A stretch of DNA of 64,000 bases from Acanthopleura granulata (GCA_016165875.1 JABBOT010000082.1:6003168-6067167), one strand, 5' to 3'; shown: positions 26,307-40,924, counted from the stretch's first letter. A program made the numbers and translations. Notes: generated by a model not told the origin, from the sequence alone.

Positions 26307-26490
26307 GAAAGTGTATTCGATCAATTGTGCGAGACCAAATATAGTTAATTTCGACGTTATCAGCTGTATAGTTTAGACTCAGTTATCACGCTATGTTAGA
26401 AAGTGCATTCGACCAACTGTGCGAGACCAAATGTAGTTAATTTCGACGCTGTCAGCTGTATAGTTTAGACTCAGTTAACACAGTCATAGT
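26307..26490. repeat. 92-bp tandem duplication, two copies
   Basis: GAAAGTGTATTCGATCAATT begins at 26307 and GAAAGTGCATTCGACCAACT at 26399. Both continue through GTGCGAGACCAAAT and TAGTTTAGACTCAGTTA with a few differences. Short CACTGTCAC/CATTGTCAC words follow to about 26560. Confidence 0.85.
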
Positions 26491-26560
26491 CATACTACTG
26501 TCACGGTTGTCCCACTGTCACAGTTATCACATTGTCACAATTACCATATTGTCACATGCA

Positions 26561-29500
26561 GTTATCACGCTATATGGGTTTCTGAAATGGTTCGACATTG
26601 TTTTCTGTTAACTTTTCGCGCGTATCAGTACAATTATACACATGGATATAGCCAATGTATGCCATATATAAATATTAGGTGCACAAGCCAGGTTACTTAG
26701 CTCCGGAAATTGACAATTAACAGATCTTCGAGAAAAACTTTTATTGTTTTGCATTTCCTTGTACCGTTTTATACATGTATGGACATAGGATTTAAGATGC
26801 AAATATTCATACATCATTTTCTTCCTTACCTACATCGATATGAAATTTGGCAATGACCTTGCATGCAGGACTGTCGCTAACTATGCTATAAGTGGAGCGT
26901 GTCCGTCGTTTCTGACTTTCGTTTTACTGGCTTTAATTTTTCATGATAACCGATGCACAGAATGAACGCATAACAAGACAAAAGTATATTAAATTGGCTA
27001 GTATATTACTTGAGTATAATAGTGTACTGAAAGAAAGCCATCTTTTTTAAAGAATCAAACTGATTTTTAGTGTTCTCATATTTTTTTTATTCTTTCTTCC
27101 GTTTTTTTGTGTATGTTTGCTGAATGGAGCAGTCAGTCAGACCCCATGTATGACGAATGTGTCAGTGAAGCAGAACTTTGGATACATGCCGGAACTGTAG
27201 CGTTTGACAGGAAAGAAAAACCTTAAAACTATCGACATTTTAGAAATGGTATATTGCCTGTCCCCGACGACTAAGCCTTAACTCAGCAGGGGTAGCGCTC
27301 TCGTGGCGCCAGTCTTGCGTCTAGAGAATTTTTGTCTCAGCTGTTCTAACACAGATTTCGGTTATGTAGCACCCGGTGACGGCTTGTGTAGATAAGTGCT
27401 GTAATTTTCGAGGATTTGCAAACTTCGCCTGTACAAAATGACTGTTTTATGTCCATGTAGATTTAATGAATGGGAAAGAAGTAGATACAATAAATATTTA
27501 GCATAAAATGCAATGAGCATTCTCACTGGCCTTAGTTGTTCACCAGACAACTTAATGTCACACAAAACATTTCCTGTCCAGTATTAAGAATAATGTGTGC
27601 ACTTTGTCTAATGATATGTATATATATAAACAAGAAAAATAGTCTGTTTAGAAATCCTTCTTGATTGCAGTTTATTTCTACAAAGAATACATGTATTCGT
27701 GAACATGATACTCTCAATACGAGGATTCGTATAGATGTGTAAGCTGCGAAATAACGAATCTTAAATAATTCGTCAGCACCCTGATGGATACAAATTCCAC
27801 ATTGGCAACTAGAAAACCAACATTTTTGCACAATGTGGGGCTTAAATTTATGCGAGATTGTTCTCCCTCTTCTATCAACTACACCAAATTTTGCATTTTG
27901 CAAAAGGAGACTTTTACATTTGATACCTTGATACACTGCTGGCATAATAGTCTGAGGATCAGAGCTTCCGCTAGTTACATTTTCGCTGTGTTTCACCTAC
28001 AACTTATAGCTGTGTTTTATTGAGGCTGTATATTTACATGGCCACATGAAAGCCGTTCTCCACTGTCCGTAATTACTTTCGACTCCCATGTAACGCTGTA
28101 ATCCGAGCCCTCCTACATGTGGCTGCCTTGCCCTCGTATAGGGTAAAACGCTGTATCATATTTTGTATTGACGCCGGAGAGGCGGGCCCTAGCGAACTCA
28201 GCTATCTCGGCACCCACGTTTATTTAGAAACAAAGGAAGCCAGCTATGTAAAGGCTGTCAACATACCTTTTATCCCAAGTCTAATGAGATAGTCACAATA
28301 AATGCTGTATTTACGCTGTATTTCAACCTAAACCTCAGTAATGCCGACAGTTGTCTAGATAAGATTACGAATTTCAAAGCCAAAAATCGAAATAATTTAT
28401 AGCCTCAAATAATCCAAAACGATTCCAACCAGAGATAACCTGTTAGCATCTGTGTATAGTTAAAACGAACTTCACTTCTGTTGAAGTAATGGTTCAGATG
28501 GCAAGCATTAATAATGCTCGGCGATGAAATGCTGTCTGGGAGACATCGACTAGTCTACATGAGTCTTTTGGAGAGATAAAATCAAACACAACTGCATGCT
28601 GATAAGAGAGGGAAGTCGTTGGAAGAAAAAAACATGTACAGACGGCAAAGGTAACTTGAGGTTAAATATTTGCTGTTGTGTTAAGAGTGTCCGATGAAAA
28701 AAAAAGTTCAGTGAAAAGCTCTCTGAAACTCTTTGTAAATACAATAAGGTTTGTATTTTACACAACTGTATTCGCCCATTCTCTCCAACAATGTGAATTT
28801 ATGATAATCAAGTGCACATTGCCTTTGTATCATAAGTAAATATGCTAAAGCCGGAATGCATGTTCATGAAATCGTTGGAACTTGTGTAACACTGGATCAT
28901 TCAGACAAAATTTCCGAATGTTGACCGACTGGCTGATGCGACGGGTATTTTCCTCCTTAGTTGTCCATTTATCTTGAAGTTATTCTGCAATTGCTTTGGC
29001 GTGGAATTCGTCTAATGTGTTGTTAAAGCGACCTCGGCACCAGTGTACAAGCTGATTGTGGGGGACAAAAGTGAAGGAGGGGGGGGAGGGGGTCAGAAGT
29101 TGCTACACCGGCTCCTCTGAACCTGCCCCCAGGAATTCTGTAAGAACTTGTAAATAGCTTTCTCCTCATTCAGACTTTACCATGTGTGCTGGTAATTTGT
29201 GTAAGCGGTCCGGACTATTTCCTGATGAGGGTTTTAGTTCCCACTGATGATCTACGCAGCTGGCAGCTCTGTACACAAGTCCTCGTGCTGTTGTTACAGC
29301 GCCGGCCCCGACTCGGACCGTGTTTCTACCAACACGCGACAGCTAATGAACAACAGTCCTGACATTTACTGTAGGACCTCTTTCCATAACATACTTATCG
29401 CACCCACGTGACTGGTACCCTGTGACAAGGCAACAGAATATGTGACGCAACGTGTTCAAAGGTACGAGTGATGGGGTTAAGAGTTACGACGCCGAAAGCC

Positions 29501-30379
29501 TGCAGCACTTAATGTTTCCTACTCGTTGCCCTCCTACTTAATCGTAAAACACTTCGAATGTTTATTTCAAGCGTATCGTGTCTGCCCTAAGCCATTTCCG
29601 GTCCATCATTTATCGGGCTCCTCACCCGATAAACATATATTGACGCTTTATCCCTCTTTAACAGAAAATAAATCCAATAGTTAAATATGCATGAAGACAA
29701 CTTTGTAAATACGGTTAAATAAATCCCGTTATCAGGTTACATGTCGCTTTAGAGCAAGTATTATATCGAACTGAGCAGAAACCAAGCTCTTGAAATAAAC
29801 CTCCTCAGATTGGTTGTTCAAGTGTATCAAACGATAAGCCAGACTTAGATCTGTATAGGCGTATACGTGCACCAAGAAAAATATTTTCAGTTCAGATAAA
29901 TACATATAGTTCAGATAATCAGGCCTATCTCACATCTTTATTTCAAGAGCTAGAAATTGTGCGTGATTTGAATACAATTTCATGCATACTATCGTTTTCG
30001 TGCTTCCAGCGTCCTGTGAGGTAGGAATCTCCTAGATTCACGTAACAGCGAAAGTTATTGCTTTATCCCTGAATTCAGGTAAACACAGTTTAGAAGTGGC
30101 ATCCAACATGTCCAGTGCACTTATTTCTTTGGTATTTCTGAAGTAATAAAGTGGCTTATAAAACTATAAATTGTTATTGAGAATGAAATGTGAAACGTGT
30201 GTTTTGTAACGCGTATAATGGCAGAATTGCAGTAATCTTTCAACCATCATTCTACGGTGAATACCTGGACAATGTACATTAATGGCCTTCGTGAAGTCAT
30301 CATATCCTCGAATCTGGGGGCAAAAGGTAAATACAGTGATACAGGTTCGGCCGTCTTTCCACCGATGATTTCGCTGATA
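26561..30379. other. Intron 1 interval with GC-rich blocks, no exon seen
   Basis: Mostly AT-rich unique DNA. GC-richer blocks lie at about 28070-28230 and 29020-29480. A 9-bp inverted repeat, TTTATCGGG (29609-29617) and CCCGATAAA (29625-29633), frames a 7-base loop. No coding exon is supported. Confidence 0.45.
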
Positions 30380-30815
30380 GAGCCCGTTGATCTCCAATTA
30401 CCGCTTCTCACATGGTCATACCGGGCAGAGAGGCCGAACTCATCCTCCCCTTCCCTTCCTGGTGCCTGTATCTGTGTCTTATCACGCACCACTAAACTTG
30501 CACTGTCTCTGTCTGAGACTATGTAGGAGTCCAAGATTTGCATTCACAAATGATCACGTTGTAGTTTCTGCTTCACCTCACAGACCACAAAGAAACCAAC
30601 GGGATAACACATGGCATGTGAACCTTGCTATCCTCAGACTATGTGATGGTCCAAATTGTGTATTCACATGGATGCTTTACTCTTTTTGCATAGCCTTGTC
30701 GTTTCTCCGGCGCTTCAGGGAGCACACAGAAACCAACAGGGTAATATATCGACTGAGAACTTTGCTGTCCGCAGACTTTGTAGTTATGTGTTCCCATGAA
30801 TACCTAGCCCTTTTT
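30380..30815. repeat. Imperfect 120-137 bp tandem repeat
   Basis: CAGACTATGTGATGGTCC at 30635 resembles GAGACTATGTAGGAGTCC at 30515 and GCAGACTTTGTAG at 30772. AGAAACCAACGGGATAA (30590) resembles AGAAACCAACAGGGTAA (30728). Spacings of 120 and 137 bases indicate an old tandem duplication. Overlapping open frames on both strands share this repeat and have no recognisable domain. Confidence 0.55.
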
Positions 30816-33800
30816 GGCACATCGCTAATGATTAAACATGACATTGCGATTTTATTTTATTTATTAAATTTTTTTGGTGTTTCACTTGTATGATGGCAGT
30901 CAGTTTTATGGGTTGGAGAAATTGTTTGTCTTGCTCAGAATTTAGACCAATATTATAAAGTTTGTAATGTATGATTATTCAGGAATACTCAGCTTTTGCC
31001 TGGTTATTTTAATTTTGTTCACCTGTGGTATAAGTATATGAACCACTGCTACGAACTCACGCGTATGAAGGTGGAACATTATCAAGTAGACAGATGTAAA
31101 GCCCTGTCCTCTAATTGCCATTATCCTCCCCCACCCCCACCTCCAGCCTCGCTTCCCTTGTGATCATCCGAGATTGACCAATCCCCACTTCCTCTTCCCC
31201 AAATGGCGAAACCCTCCGGCCGCCCTCCCACACCCCGGATTACCCACTAAAGTTTACCAGTTCTGTCTGTCGGACATTCCACTCTTTTAACCTGTTGTTA
31301 GTCAGTGACCAAACGCGTAGCAGTCATTCACCAACACGCATCACAAGACATTGAAATCCTACGTCACTCCGTCCACGCCCACACTCTCCAGCCAACCATG
31401 ACCATCGTGCCCTCACACCATTTCCCATTACCTTTATCGTACTGAAATGACCAGCTAACGGGTTACCACAGACAGGAACCCGCCCAAGCCCTTCAGATGA
31501 CAAGGGGCCCCGACACAGCCCCATTCCCTCCAGATATTGCTTATTGTCCGCATGACAACAATGATATTTTTACGCGTGAACGAAACTTGATCCGGGACAT
31601 TGCACCATTTTCATTCATCGTGAATTGAGCAAATTGGAGTCCCATTATTTAACCAAACACCATTTGACAACATAAACGTTTCAGTACGAAAACATTTACA
31701 CATGCTTGTATATAAATCCTATTTGTTTTTCAGGCTAAAAAATTTATGGGTTTATTACAAGAAAAATTATTTATGAATCAATACCTGTGATGAATTTTGT
31801 AGATAATAGAAAACAAATTTACATTTCTTTTGATTCATTTATATTAGCACTCAAATAAGCGGTAAACTCAAAAATATTCAACTTTGTTTAATGTAGGCCT
31901 CACCAAAATAACCACTTTTATTGGAAAGTTCCGAAAGGACTCCAAACGGCAAGCTGCGTGTACTTGATATGTAAGACGGATGAGAGTTCCTAATACTTTT
32001 ATATAACTGACTGGGTAATCATTAATTGCATAAGAACTATCTACTTACGGTCCTGCTGTCTCTCATGTAAACTCCATTTACATAGATTATATGTTTTTTA
32101 TGTACCTAATCGGACTCCGTTCATCTAGGTTTCTAGCTTTGATGTGGATGCCCTTTGTGGAATTTTGTTCGTGCCGACCAGCAAACTTCCCAGACCTGTC
32201 TGATCCGATAAGGACTTAGTCGCCTGACGTCTGATGGATTTGGCATTTCTCTGGCACCTTCACTGGTCATTATGACGGCTTGGCCACCCGGACATGTGCT
32301 TGACCAAGTGGTGTCGTGATTACAGGTCTCGCCTTAGCGTCAGTGGAGAGGCTCGGGGGTTGTGGATTAGAGAGAGACCAGCTTACGCCTGGGTGGGGGG
32401 TTAAGTCATTCCATGTGTACGAGCTTTATATTAAGTCATCATGCATTGTATTCCGCTAAAGTCACTGCTCACTTCTGGTACTGTTTTCCTTGCAGATTGC
32501 TAATCTCTTTTTCTTCTCAAACTTACGGTCTTGGTAAGAGGCATGTTTACATAGGCTTTTATAATTCTCTACACCGACAAACACAGTGCGTTGACTTCAC
32601 ACTGTTTTTTCTCTGTCGCAAAGGAATAGAAATATTAAAAAAAAATCCAATAAATCAGATATTAATAGCCATATACTGTACAAAGTACAGATGCGACAGG
32701 AAACGTACACGTAAGGAGTATTTCTTCTTATTACGTCTGCACTTTTAAGGCGTTTAAATGCCAGACTTTCAACCGGTAAAACAATATCTCAAGTCAGCTC
32801 CCAATGGTGAGGTTCATTTATAAAATTAACATGACAATCTTTTAAAATAACGGAAGGTGTAGGGAAAAGGAGTAGTCGAGAGGTTCTGATGACGTCGGAA
32901 AGATATACGTGTGTAATATCCGATTCCACGAATGGCGTACGTAGTCTACGCCACTTCATGTGTAAACAGTAAAAGGTTTTACCACAAAGTCCTTCTATAA
33001 CGCCAGAAAATGGGTAAAAGAAGTCACGCCCACGCAACTGTCCATACACACATCGGCGGTAAAACTGCGTTATGCTCATAGGGCACATAGGTCCGGGTTA
33101 ATCCAAATGACATTCATGCTTACAAAGCATGTCGAAGTAGATGTTCGAAGCCATGGTTTTAAGTTGTATTTAAGAAATCAAGAAAGTTTTAATGGAGGCG
33201 CTTATTTATTATATTGTTTTCTTTCACTATAATTTTAAACGTCGTCTGAGATGAGCTGTTTTGTGACATCAGTATAGGGGATCATCATGAGAAATTTGAA
33301 AACGACGACGTCATAAAACATTGCTGCCGCAACTTTTGTTTCTACTGAATAAAATGCGGTCAGATGCTTCAGTTCTATAGTGGGCTGCTGAAAACATATT
33401 GGTAATGTTAAATGACAGCTGTTGACGTGCAATCTAGTTTTACTTGTATTTTCGCCCATCGAAGAAATTCTTTGGACATTTATACTAGTGTAATGAAGAA
33501 GTTTACCACTGTAATGATCTAATCAACCATAATGAATAGCTGCTCCCACAATAAAAGTGGTGCGTCAAACTAAAGAGGAGTTTTTGACGTCAAAAACACC
33601 AGTCGTGTTCTACAAAGCACCTTGAATTTTAACACATGGATATATTTTACTCGTTGCAAAAACCAAAATTTGTAAAAATAAAAAAAGAAAAGATGTAGTT
33701 TTTAGTATTTTTTCTCATGAGACATACACCATGTTTGTTTCGTTATGACGTTAAACTGTTTGTATAACTTTGTCAGCGACATAATTCTCCATGATGAGCC

Positions 33801-36800
33801 ATTCCACTGATGCATCAAACTCATGGGAAATGAAACTAAGACAGTGCCATTTTCAAGACTGATGTTGATTGCTAAGGAAAAGTATGAGCTTCATTGGATT
33901 CAAGTCATCAGCAACTGGAATGTGCAAATAAAAATTTATTTCAAGATTTCACATTAATAGGTATCCATTTCATTCAATCAGTTGACTACGACTGTATTTG
34001 CAACAAGAAAAATAAAAATGAAACACGGAAACATTTTTTCAAAATACACAGATACAATCCTGCTTAAAATAGTGCAAAAAAGTTTATTTATTTGCAATAG
34101 AAACGTTACTAGTAAGTTTAAAAATGAAATCTTAGAGCTTAGGTAATATCCTGTGAATATCCCTCGAAAGATTTTTGAAATTGAATTATCTGACGTGGTG
34201 TTTTGAAGATGGATATCGATAGTAATTATAAGATGTGAGTCATCCGCTGTGGAACACTGAGAAATGGCAACCGTCAACTTTTCCTGGCGGTTGTCAGATT
34301 TACTTTGCTTCTGACGGGAGAAGAAAGTTTGGGGCAGAAAGAGACAGGCGCAAACAATGCTATTCATTCCCCTGAAGCTCCGAAGCCAGGACCAGTGGCA
34401 CCAGCACTTGCCAGCGGAGTTTGTTTACAAGTTTTCTGAAAAAACAAAAACTCTCAAAAGATATACTCTTCGAGATATATTGCGCAAGTGTTCATTAATC
34501 GTTACCATAGGAACTCTAGTTTTCGAAACATCAAAGCGGAACTCTTGGTTCGAGTCTCATGTTTAAAATGGCTTCGCGCACTCGGAGCGCAAGAGAAACA
34601 GGGCGGTGGAATGTCGGCATGTTTAGACAGCTATTAGAAACCGCGGGTGAACACACAGAGAACAAGTGTTGGTCCGTACTTTACAAGACTGCCAAGCTTA
34701 CTTGTGAAGATATATAGACAAGCAGAGGGTTTTGTTGTGAGTTCGTGGGTAGAGCTGGGGTTAACTAGTCCAAATCTGCAAATGGCAAAAAAAAGAAAAG
34801 GACACAGGCCTACAAAGAAGAAAAGATTCAAGGTTCACAATGTACAGAGGCTTTTCCCGTATAGAATACATCCAACAGTGTTATAATTTACCAGAAATCA
34901 TATTTAATTCATATACTTGACAGAACTCCACACACTCGCATTTAAGCAAATGAAGTAAAACCAGTTTCATGAGATTTTGCATTGTCTGAAAACTAGTCAT
35001 ACAACACTGGCGTGCAGTTAATGAATATCACAAAGATGACACGATTGCCTTGTTTCTTATCCCCAATGACTTATACAAATTGTTTCCATATAGCTGACAT
35101 TGTCATGATGTAAAATCCTAGTCATTTGTAATCTTGGCAACTAAAGTCTTACTAAATCAGTTGGCCTGTGGTTTTAGCCTGTCTGTTAATGAATAGTCCA
35201 AAAGCTTTGGTTACCTTTAAATCAATTGTACTTGTCCGCATAAAGCTGTAACAATGTTAGTGTAAACATTAATACTTGAAAGGCGAGTCCTTTACTCAAG
35301 GACACCGATTGATTATGCTGTGCTTATTTCTTTATGTATCTGTTCATTCATTTATTGCATCTCATTATACTACTCAGTAATGAGTAACTATAAAATAGTT
35401 CTGTGTACAATCCTCGAAATATCCGACATATGTTACAGACAGAGTGTACAGCTATAGATGCTGGGTGGATAGGGGAAACAGCTATGTAGAACACGTCGAC
35501 ATCCACTTGGGACACGAGTCTCAGAGTTTGTTGTTCAGTTCCCAGTGATAAGATAAATACCTTTGTAATGTGTAGTCACTTGTGTGTTTATGGACTGTAG
35601 TTGTAACATTATCGCAATGTGATGGCCTGAGTTGGAGGAACCATTCGAGCCAGCCCCAGTTTTTCACGACAAGACCTATGTCGACGGGAAACACGAGGGG
35701 GAAATAATCCCACTCATTGAGAGCAAACATTTAAACTAGCTTGGCGAAACAGGCCATGTGGCTAGTGTCTGTGCTCCAACAGTTGCCTGCTACGCTTGCC
35801 CTGATACAAAGTGCAGGGGAAACTTTTCCTCCGCGGGACTGTCAGAGTTCATCAAGCGACAGCCTCGTCATGGTCGGCTCCTTTCGGCAGACTGCAGAGC
35901 TGAGCTGAAAGGATACATGGAGATATTGCACTATGCTCCTGTTCACACAACAACATTATTCGCAACATTGATTCACCCCCATCTTCCTGTAGTCTTTTCA
36001 GAGCCTTCACCACATAATCCTGATTATAGCGGTTTCAGGAACGTCTCCTATGACCTTCTGCGGAACATTCGTAGTACATAGGACCGAGACATAAGACATG
36101 AATATCCATAAGCGACGTAAGTTTACCTTGCAAGAAAAGATGATCTACCTATCTTATGGCAAATTCACTATGTTACAATTTCACCTTTCGTGTGGGAGAA
36201 TCTAGCGTTTTCTCTGGAACCCCAAAAGATTGATGAATTAAAGGGCATACCTAATCAGATAGAGAGTACGCCTTTGTCTTGCACGGGAATATTAATTTTA
36301 CTCTGGCAATCTATTTCAAAGGCAATTAATGTTTTGAAATAATGAACCGCGGCAGACAAGCAAACGCTTCAAATTCATATCCGTTGTTCACTGACGTTGT
36401 ATCATTACCAGGACGCGTAAAACATTACGTAATTGAGGCATAATCAGAAATGTACCGCTTTACCCTGTTACCGATATAGATACTTTTCTAAATAAAGCCA
36501 TTGTTAATCGGGGGTTGAACTGTGTACGACAGGGTGGAAAACTATCCCGCCTTCTGATTACGATCACGGATCACCTTGCATTCTGAATGACTTTCGATTC
36601 TCTATAGACAGGGTCAAAACAAGGTTAGGCTGGGTGACCTTAATTGTTGTAATAATGGCCGACGGCTCAGGTCCCGCACGTTTCATAATAGTATTGGTTT
36701 ATGATACACCTCTTCTGAAAAAAGGTGAAAATAATACATGTGCTGTTAACATGAATTTTGTCAGTCAAATATTACATTGAATAAATTAGAACAAATGATT

Positions 36801-39742
36801 TGGAAGTTGCTTGATTTCTTTACTAACGATGGAAAACCTCTGCGCATATGACACAAAGGAAGTTTTGAATAATCCCCCAAAACCAGGTGAAGTCACCTCC
36901 CAGCGAGGCCTTGTCAGAAACTCACACTGTTAAAACCATTCCGCCCTGCGGAAAGGCATCAACGGATTTTGACCGGCCCACGCGCCCAGCCATCGGGCCT
37001 ATTTAAAGGATATTTCTGCGCTGCATATTAATTGCAATCAAGACAACAGCAAAATTGAAGGCACTCAGATTTCGCCTTGGTTTTCAAAGACCATGTCACG
37101 GTGATGTGGTATTGTTTTGTAAAATTGTTTAAAGGCGTCACCAAGTCATCTGCTGCACTCCAGGTAACGCCACACAGACGGTGTGGTACGAAACTTGTGA
37201 TCTTGCTCTAGGAAAACGTCCTCTAATGAATGAAAAATAGTTGACAAAGAAAGCAAGGGCATAGATGGGTATAAATGATAGAAGCTAAAGCGCTTTAAAC
37301 ACATGCCGGCTAGTAAGGTGACCTGAAGATCCTCTGACATTAGGCAGGACAGGGTGACAGCGTGGACGCCTAGCTCGCTTCACAATGGCGGCCGATCCGC
37401 CATTATCAGCAATGGGTGTTGACAAGGGGGTCTCACCTCGCCTGCACTGTGATGTATAGATAATTAATGACCCTCGGACCGAGCTGTGGATAGCAGCGCT
37501 TCATTCCCACTAAGACAAGTCGTCTGCAAGCAGAGATTGCAGCAGACGACTAGTCTGTCTCCCAGGTGGTGTCACCACTATTAAGAAGGTGATGAACTGT
37601 TTAAGTCATTCACATCTTGTTCTAGTAGGATGAAGAGCCACCCCCACCCCGAAAAAATAATAAGGACATGTCATGTAAGCAGTGAATTCTTTTACTGAGG
37701 GAAAACAATTTTTCTCATTATTTAACTTAAAGTGTCTATCTCTATGCTTCTTGATGTTCTTAATGTGACGGGTGATAAATGAATTCAAAGTGAAATCCAA
37801 TGCATATGCAAGATCTTTCTTTTTCTGTTCATGAACTAAATGCTACAAATTTTTGTTGGATGTTGACTAGAAAGAAATAATAAATCAGGAACTAATCTGA
37901 AACACTATTTAAAATTTATGATTTATTTTTGTGGAGGGAAAACTTGATGCTGTCTGCAAAGAATAAAGATTGTACTAGGATATATGGTGTATGCATAGGC
38001 TCGAGAGTTTTGCTTTATCTTGTTGTTGAACAACGCTGTAAAGCACAATTTTTTTACAGTTTGCTGTAAAAGAAACAATATACTAAAGCTCTGCTTATGG
38101 TCTCAGATATTTGCTTATTATTTTCGAGAAAAAATCCTGTTCTAGATAATATCATGTCTTAGTGGCTCAAAGATAAGGAAAGAACATTCTCAAAGAGTGA
38201 GAAAAAAGACGCTACAAAAACAGCATTCCTCTTAAATTCTAAGCGTGTTGGTATGACGAAAGTTTCCATTGAGTCTAGCGGGTCGACAGTCGATATCAAA
38301 CCCGACGGCAGAGAGAAACAGTGAGAAGTAGAGAATGTACTCCCAAAGAACAAAGATACAACTTTCTGAAAAAAACAGACTGATCGCTCAGCTGATAGAT
38401 ACCTTGCTTCGCGCACCGACAAACCATAGGCTTGTCGGCGCTGGTGAGGCCTGAATGACAGGTGAACCGATTGTCCTTGATGTTAGGCGACACGAGGAAT
38501 GCAGACGAGTTAGCCTTTGTGATACCGCTATCTGCAGATATGTGCCCTCGTTTGTTTTTGTTCGCCACACACCCTACTTCAGGTCAAGTGTGAGATAGGG
38601 TGATGTTTAATCAGGCTACTGCCCGAGGCTAATTGGACATAGACGAGATGAGGAGACACAATTATACACATACGCATTCAAATCATACACATTACATCAT
38701 ATACGTTACATCAGTCACATTACATCTTACAGGTGACATCACACTCGTGTGATTCCACAAACGACACGTGCATATGTGTAGTATCAACGCAAAATCATCC
38801 CCATCATTCAAATTAATCACTTTATTTCATCAACGAACATACAGTATTGATGCAGAAAGTTATCACTGACTGATTTGATCGATTTTGCATGATTTACGGT
38901 TTTGTCCTTTTCTCTTATCCCAATAATGATTTGTATACATGACAAAATTAACTAAATTGGAAAGCTTTTTAGTGAAACATGAAACCATTGTTTCGTCCGT
39001 AAAGCCCAGTTATTAATTATTATATTTATTCATTGCTTATCTATGTGTTCGTGTGTTCGACTGGTGTTAGCAGATTGTTTCACATTTGCGACTGTAGCTT
39101 GGTTTAGTGTGGAAGCCTTAGAGCTTCAGCCTGTTGGTGATTCCAAACCAGCCGTCATTTGCAGAAGATCCATCGAGTGCTGGAATCCAGCATGTGTAGT
39201 ATAAAGGCGTCAGGATTGGTATTAGCCAGCGCAATGACGCTAGAGAACACTACAAAGCTTTAGACATTTACAGATGTGAAGACATACAAGTAGTTACCTT
39301 TCACCAGCGTTGTCATTTGTTCCAAGCCTCCAATGTATCCTGTGTGAGACCTATTGTGTTTTGAAAATTAAAACAAAACATACCCTTTTATTTATTTACA
39401 ATATAACATGACTCAAATGGAGTTTTTGTGTAAGCTGACAGATGTGTTGTTTTAAACTGACATGGAAGGGGTCGAGCAATGAAACCACGAGCGGAAAGCA
39501 GCTGTTTCAAATTGCTAACTTTCTTCTCTTTTTTTTACTTCAACCCTTAAAAATATATTCGTTTACCCAGTCGATGAAGTTTGCATGTCCTTCAACTCGG
39601 AGTCTTCGGCCCCATCCTTTCCACACAGGCCTTACACGACTCTCACTTATTTACTTTTCTCACCCAGCTCCCTGTGTGGCACAGTCGGCCTTTGTTAGTC
39701 AGTTTGTGCTGCCGGTTTAGTAACAGGAACTTATTTCCTTAA
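30816..39742. other. Intron 1 interval with candidate regulatory islands
   Basis: Unique DNA without recognisable SINE over about 9 kb. A C-rich block lies at 31115-31240, and GC-richer patches at about 32130-32400, 36880-37080 and 37320-37570. The last holds a dyad of YY1-like cores (37384-37404). A 7-bp inverted repeat CCGACAA/TTGTCGG lies at 38416-38438, and low-complexity ACATTACATCA words at 38660-38750. Open frames in it (for example 35758-36081) have no family resemblance. Confidence 0.45.
37384..37404. promoter_or_regulatory. Head-to-head YY1/Pho-like palindrome
   Basis: AATGGCGG, a 5-base spacer CCGAT, and its exact reverse complement CCGCCATT. Each arm contains the ATGGCGG core of YY1-type zinc-finger binding sites. 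Function is inferred only from the motif. Confidence 0.4.
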
Positions 39743-39841
39743 ACATAGTCACACGTACCATACAGACAAACACACATCATCAATTTACAATATACATAGT
39801 GACACGTACCATACAGACAAACACGTCATCAATTTACAATC
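39743..39841. repeat. 51-bp tandem duplication, two copies
   Basis: ACATAGTCACACGTACCATA begins at 39743 and ACATAGTGACACGTACCATA at 39794. Both continue CAGACAAACAC...TCATCAATTTACAAT. Confidence 0.9.
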
Positions 39842-40319
39842 AAGGCGCAAACAGCGGGCCATTTATCCTACAAGCCATGATCTCTGAACTATTTGAAGAT
39901 ACGGAAGATACTACTCTGAAGATACTGAACAAATTGTTGTAATGAATAAATTGTTTTCGTTGTAACTTCGAATGGTGGTAAGCATCGTACAAGCCGTTTC
40001 TTCAAATTCTTCTGGATCAGAGAAACAACACCAACGTATTGCCGTGATTTAAGTGAGCAAGGCTTGATGCGGATTCGTATCAGAGGTATTTCTGGCATCA
40101 ATTGTTTCGGTGTACTGACATCACAAAAACTGCTAGGTAACTATATCTTATTACATTTACAATAACACAAGTGTCTAAAAATGATCACAAAAATTTACCT
40201 AGATTGGAGGAACTGTAGTGAAAATTGAAAAGATGAAGGTTTGTGAACTTAAGATGTTCCCAAAAGAAAGAAATGTCATTCGTACGTCCTGAACACGGCG
40301 AAGTCATCAAAGTAGTCAT

Positions 40320-40600
40320 CAAAACATGCCTAACATTTTTGACAAATCACATGATGCAGTAGGACTCTTTTTACCTTTAGCGACAAAAGAGTTCGAACTC
40401 GAAACACTCCTATTGATGGGCACTCGAAACATACGTGTTTGAGTCTTTGAGTTATTGGTCCACTCTCACAAAATATCGTTAATGAATTATTCGTAACTTT
40501 CTGCGCACACCATATACATCGCTTCATGATGTAATTACTAGGACAACGTCTTTTGAGAAAAGTTTCGAAAATATTACTTACGAAGTTTTGTGAAATTGAC
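40320..40600 (+). repeat. Dispersed repeat, related to sequence at 59433 and 60482
   Basis: CCTAACATTTTTGACAAATC, TACCTTTAGCG, AGAGTTCGAACTCGAAAC (40340-40410) and ACAACGTCTTTTGAGAAAAG...TTACTTACGAAGTT (40541-40587) each have a clear counterpart in the same order downstream of the gene. It is probably an old mobile element; no termini or coding capacity could be seen. Confidence 0.5.
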
Positions 40601-40924
40601 CATTTTGTTATAGTCAGAATTTTTATATTACAAAAAAAATGTTTTTAACCCTTTGCAAAAATCATACCGCCAAGAAAAGGGCTTGCTGACTTTTCCTAAA
40701 TTTTACAAGAGCTTAAACTGAAAAATCTCACTCTCGTTCAGTGCATGCTGAATATTAGTTCTGAAAGCATAACGATAATGTATATTTGGATTTGCTATAA
40801 TACTGATGAATGATGATCGTATTGAGAGGAATTTTAAAGATTAAATAGCCCTACTGCAGTATGTGAGTTTTAAGATGAGAAAGCACCCTGCAAAGTTCCC
40901 CGACGTATCAGGACGCGTCCAGTG

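Noticed and set aside
30247..30893. Opposing open frames of 89-168 codons
   Set aside because: They overlap an imperfect tandem repeat, lie on both strands at once, and show no family motif.
34535..34560. TTGGTTCGAGTCTC resembling a tRNA T-arm
   Set aside because: No acceptor stem, D-arm or anticodon arm at the right distance.
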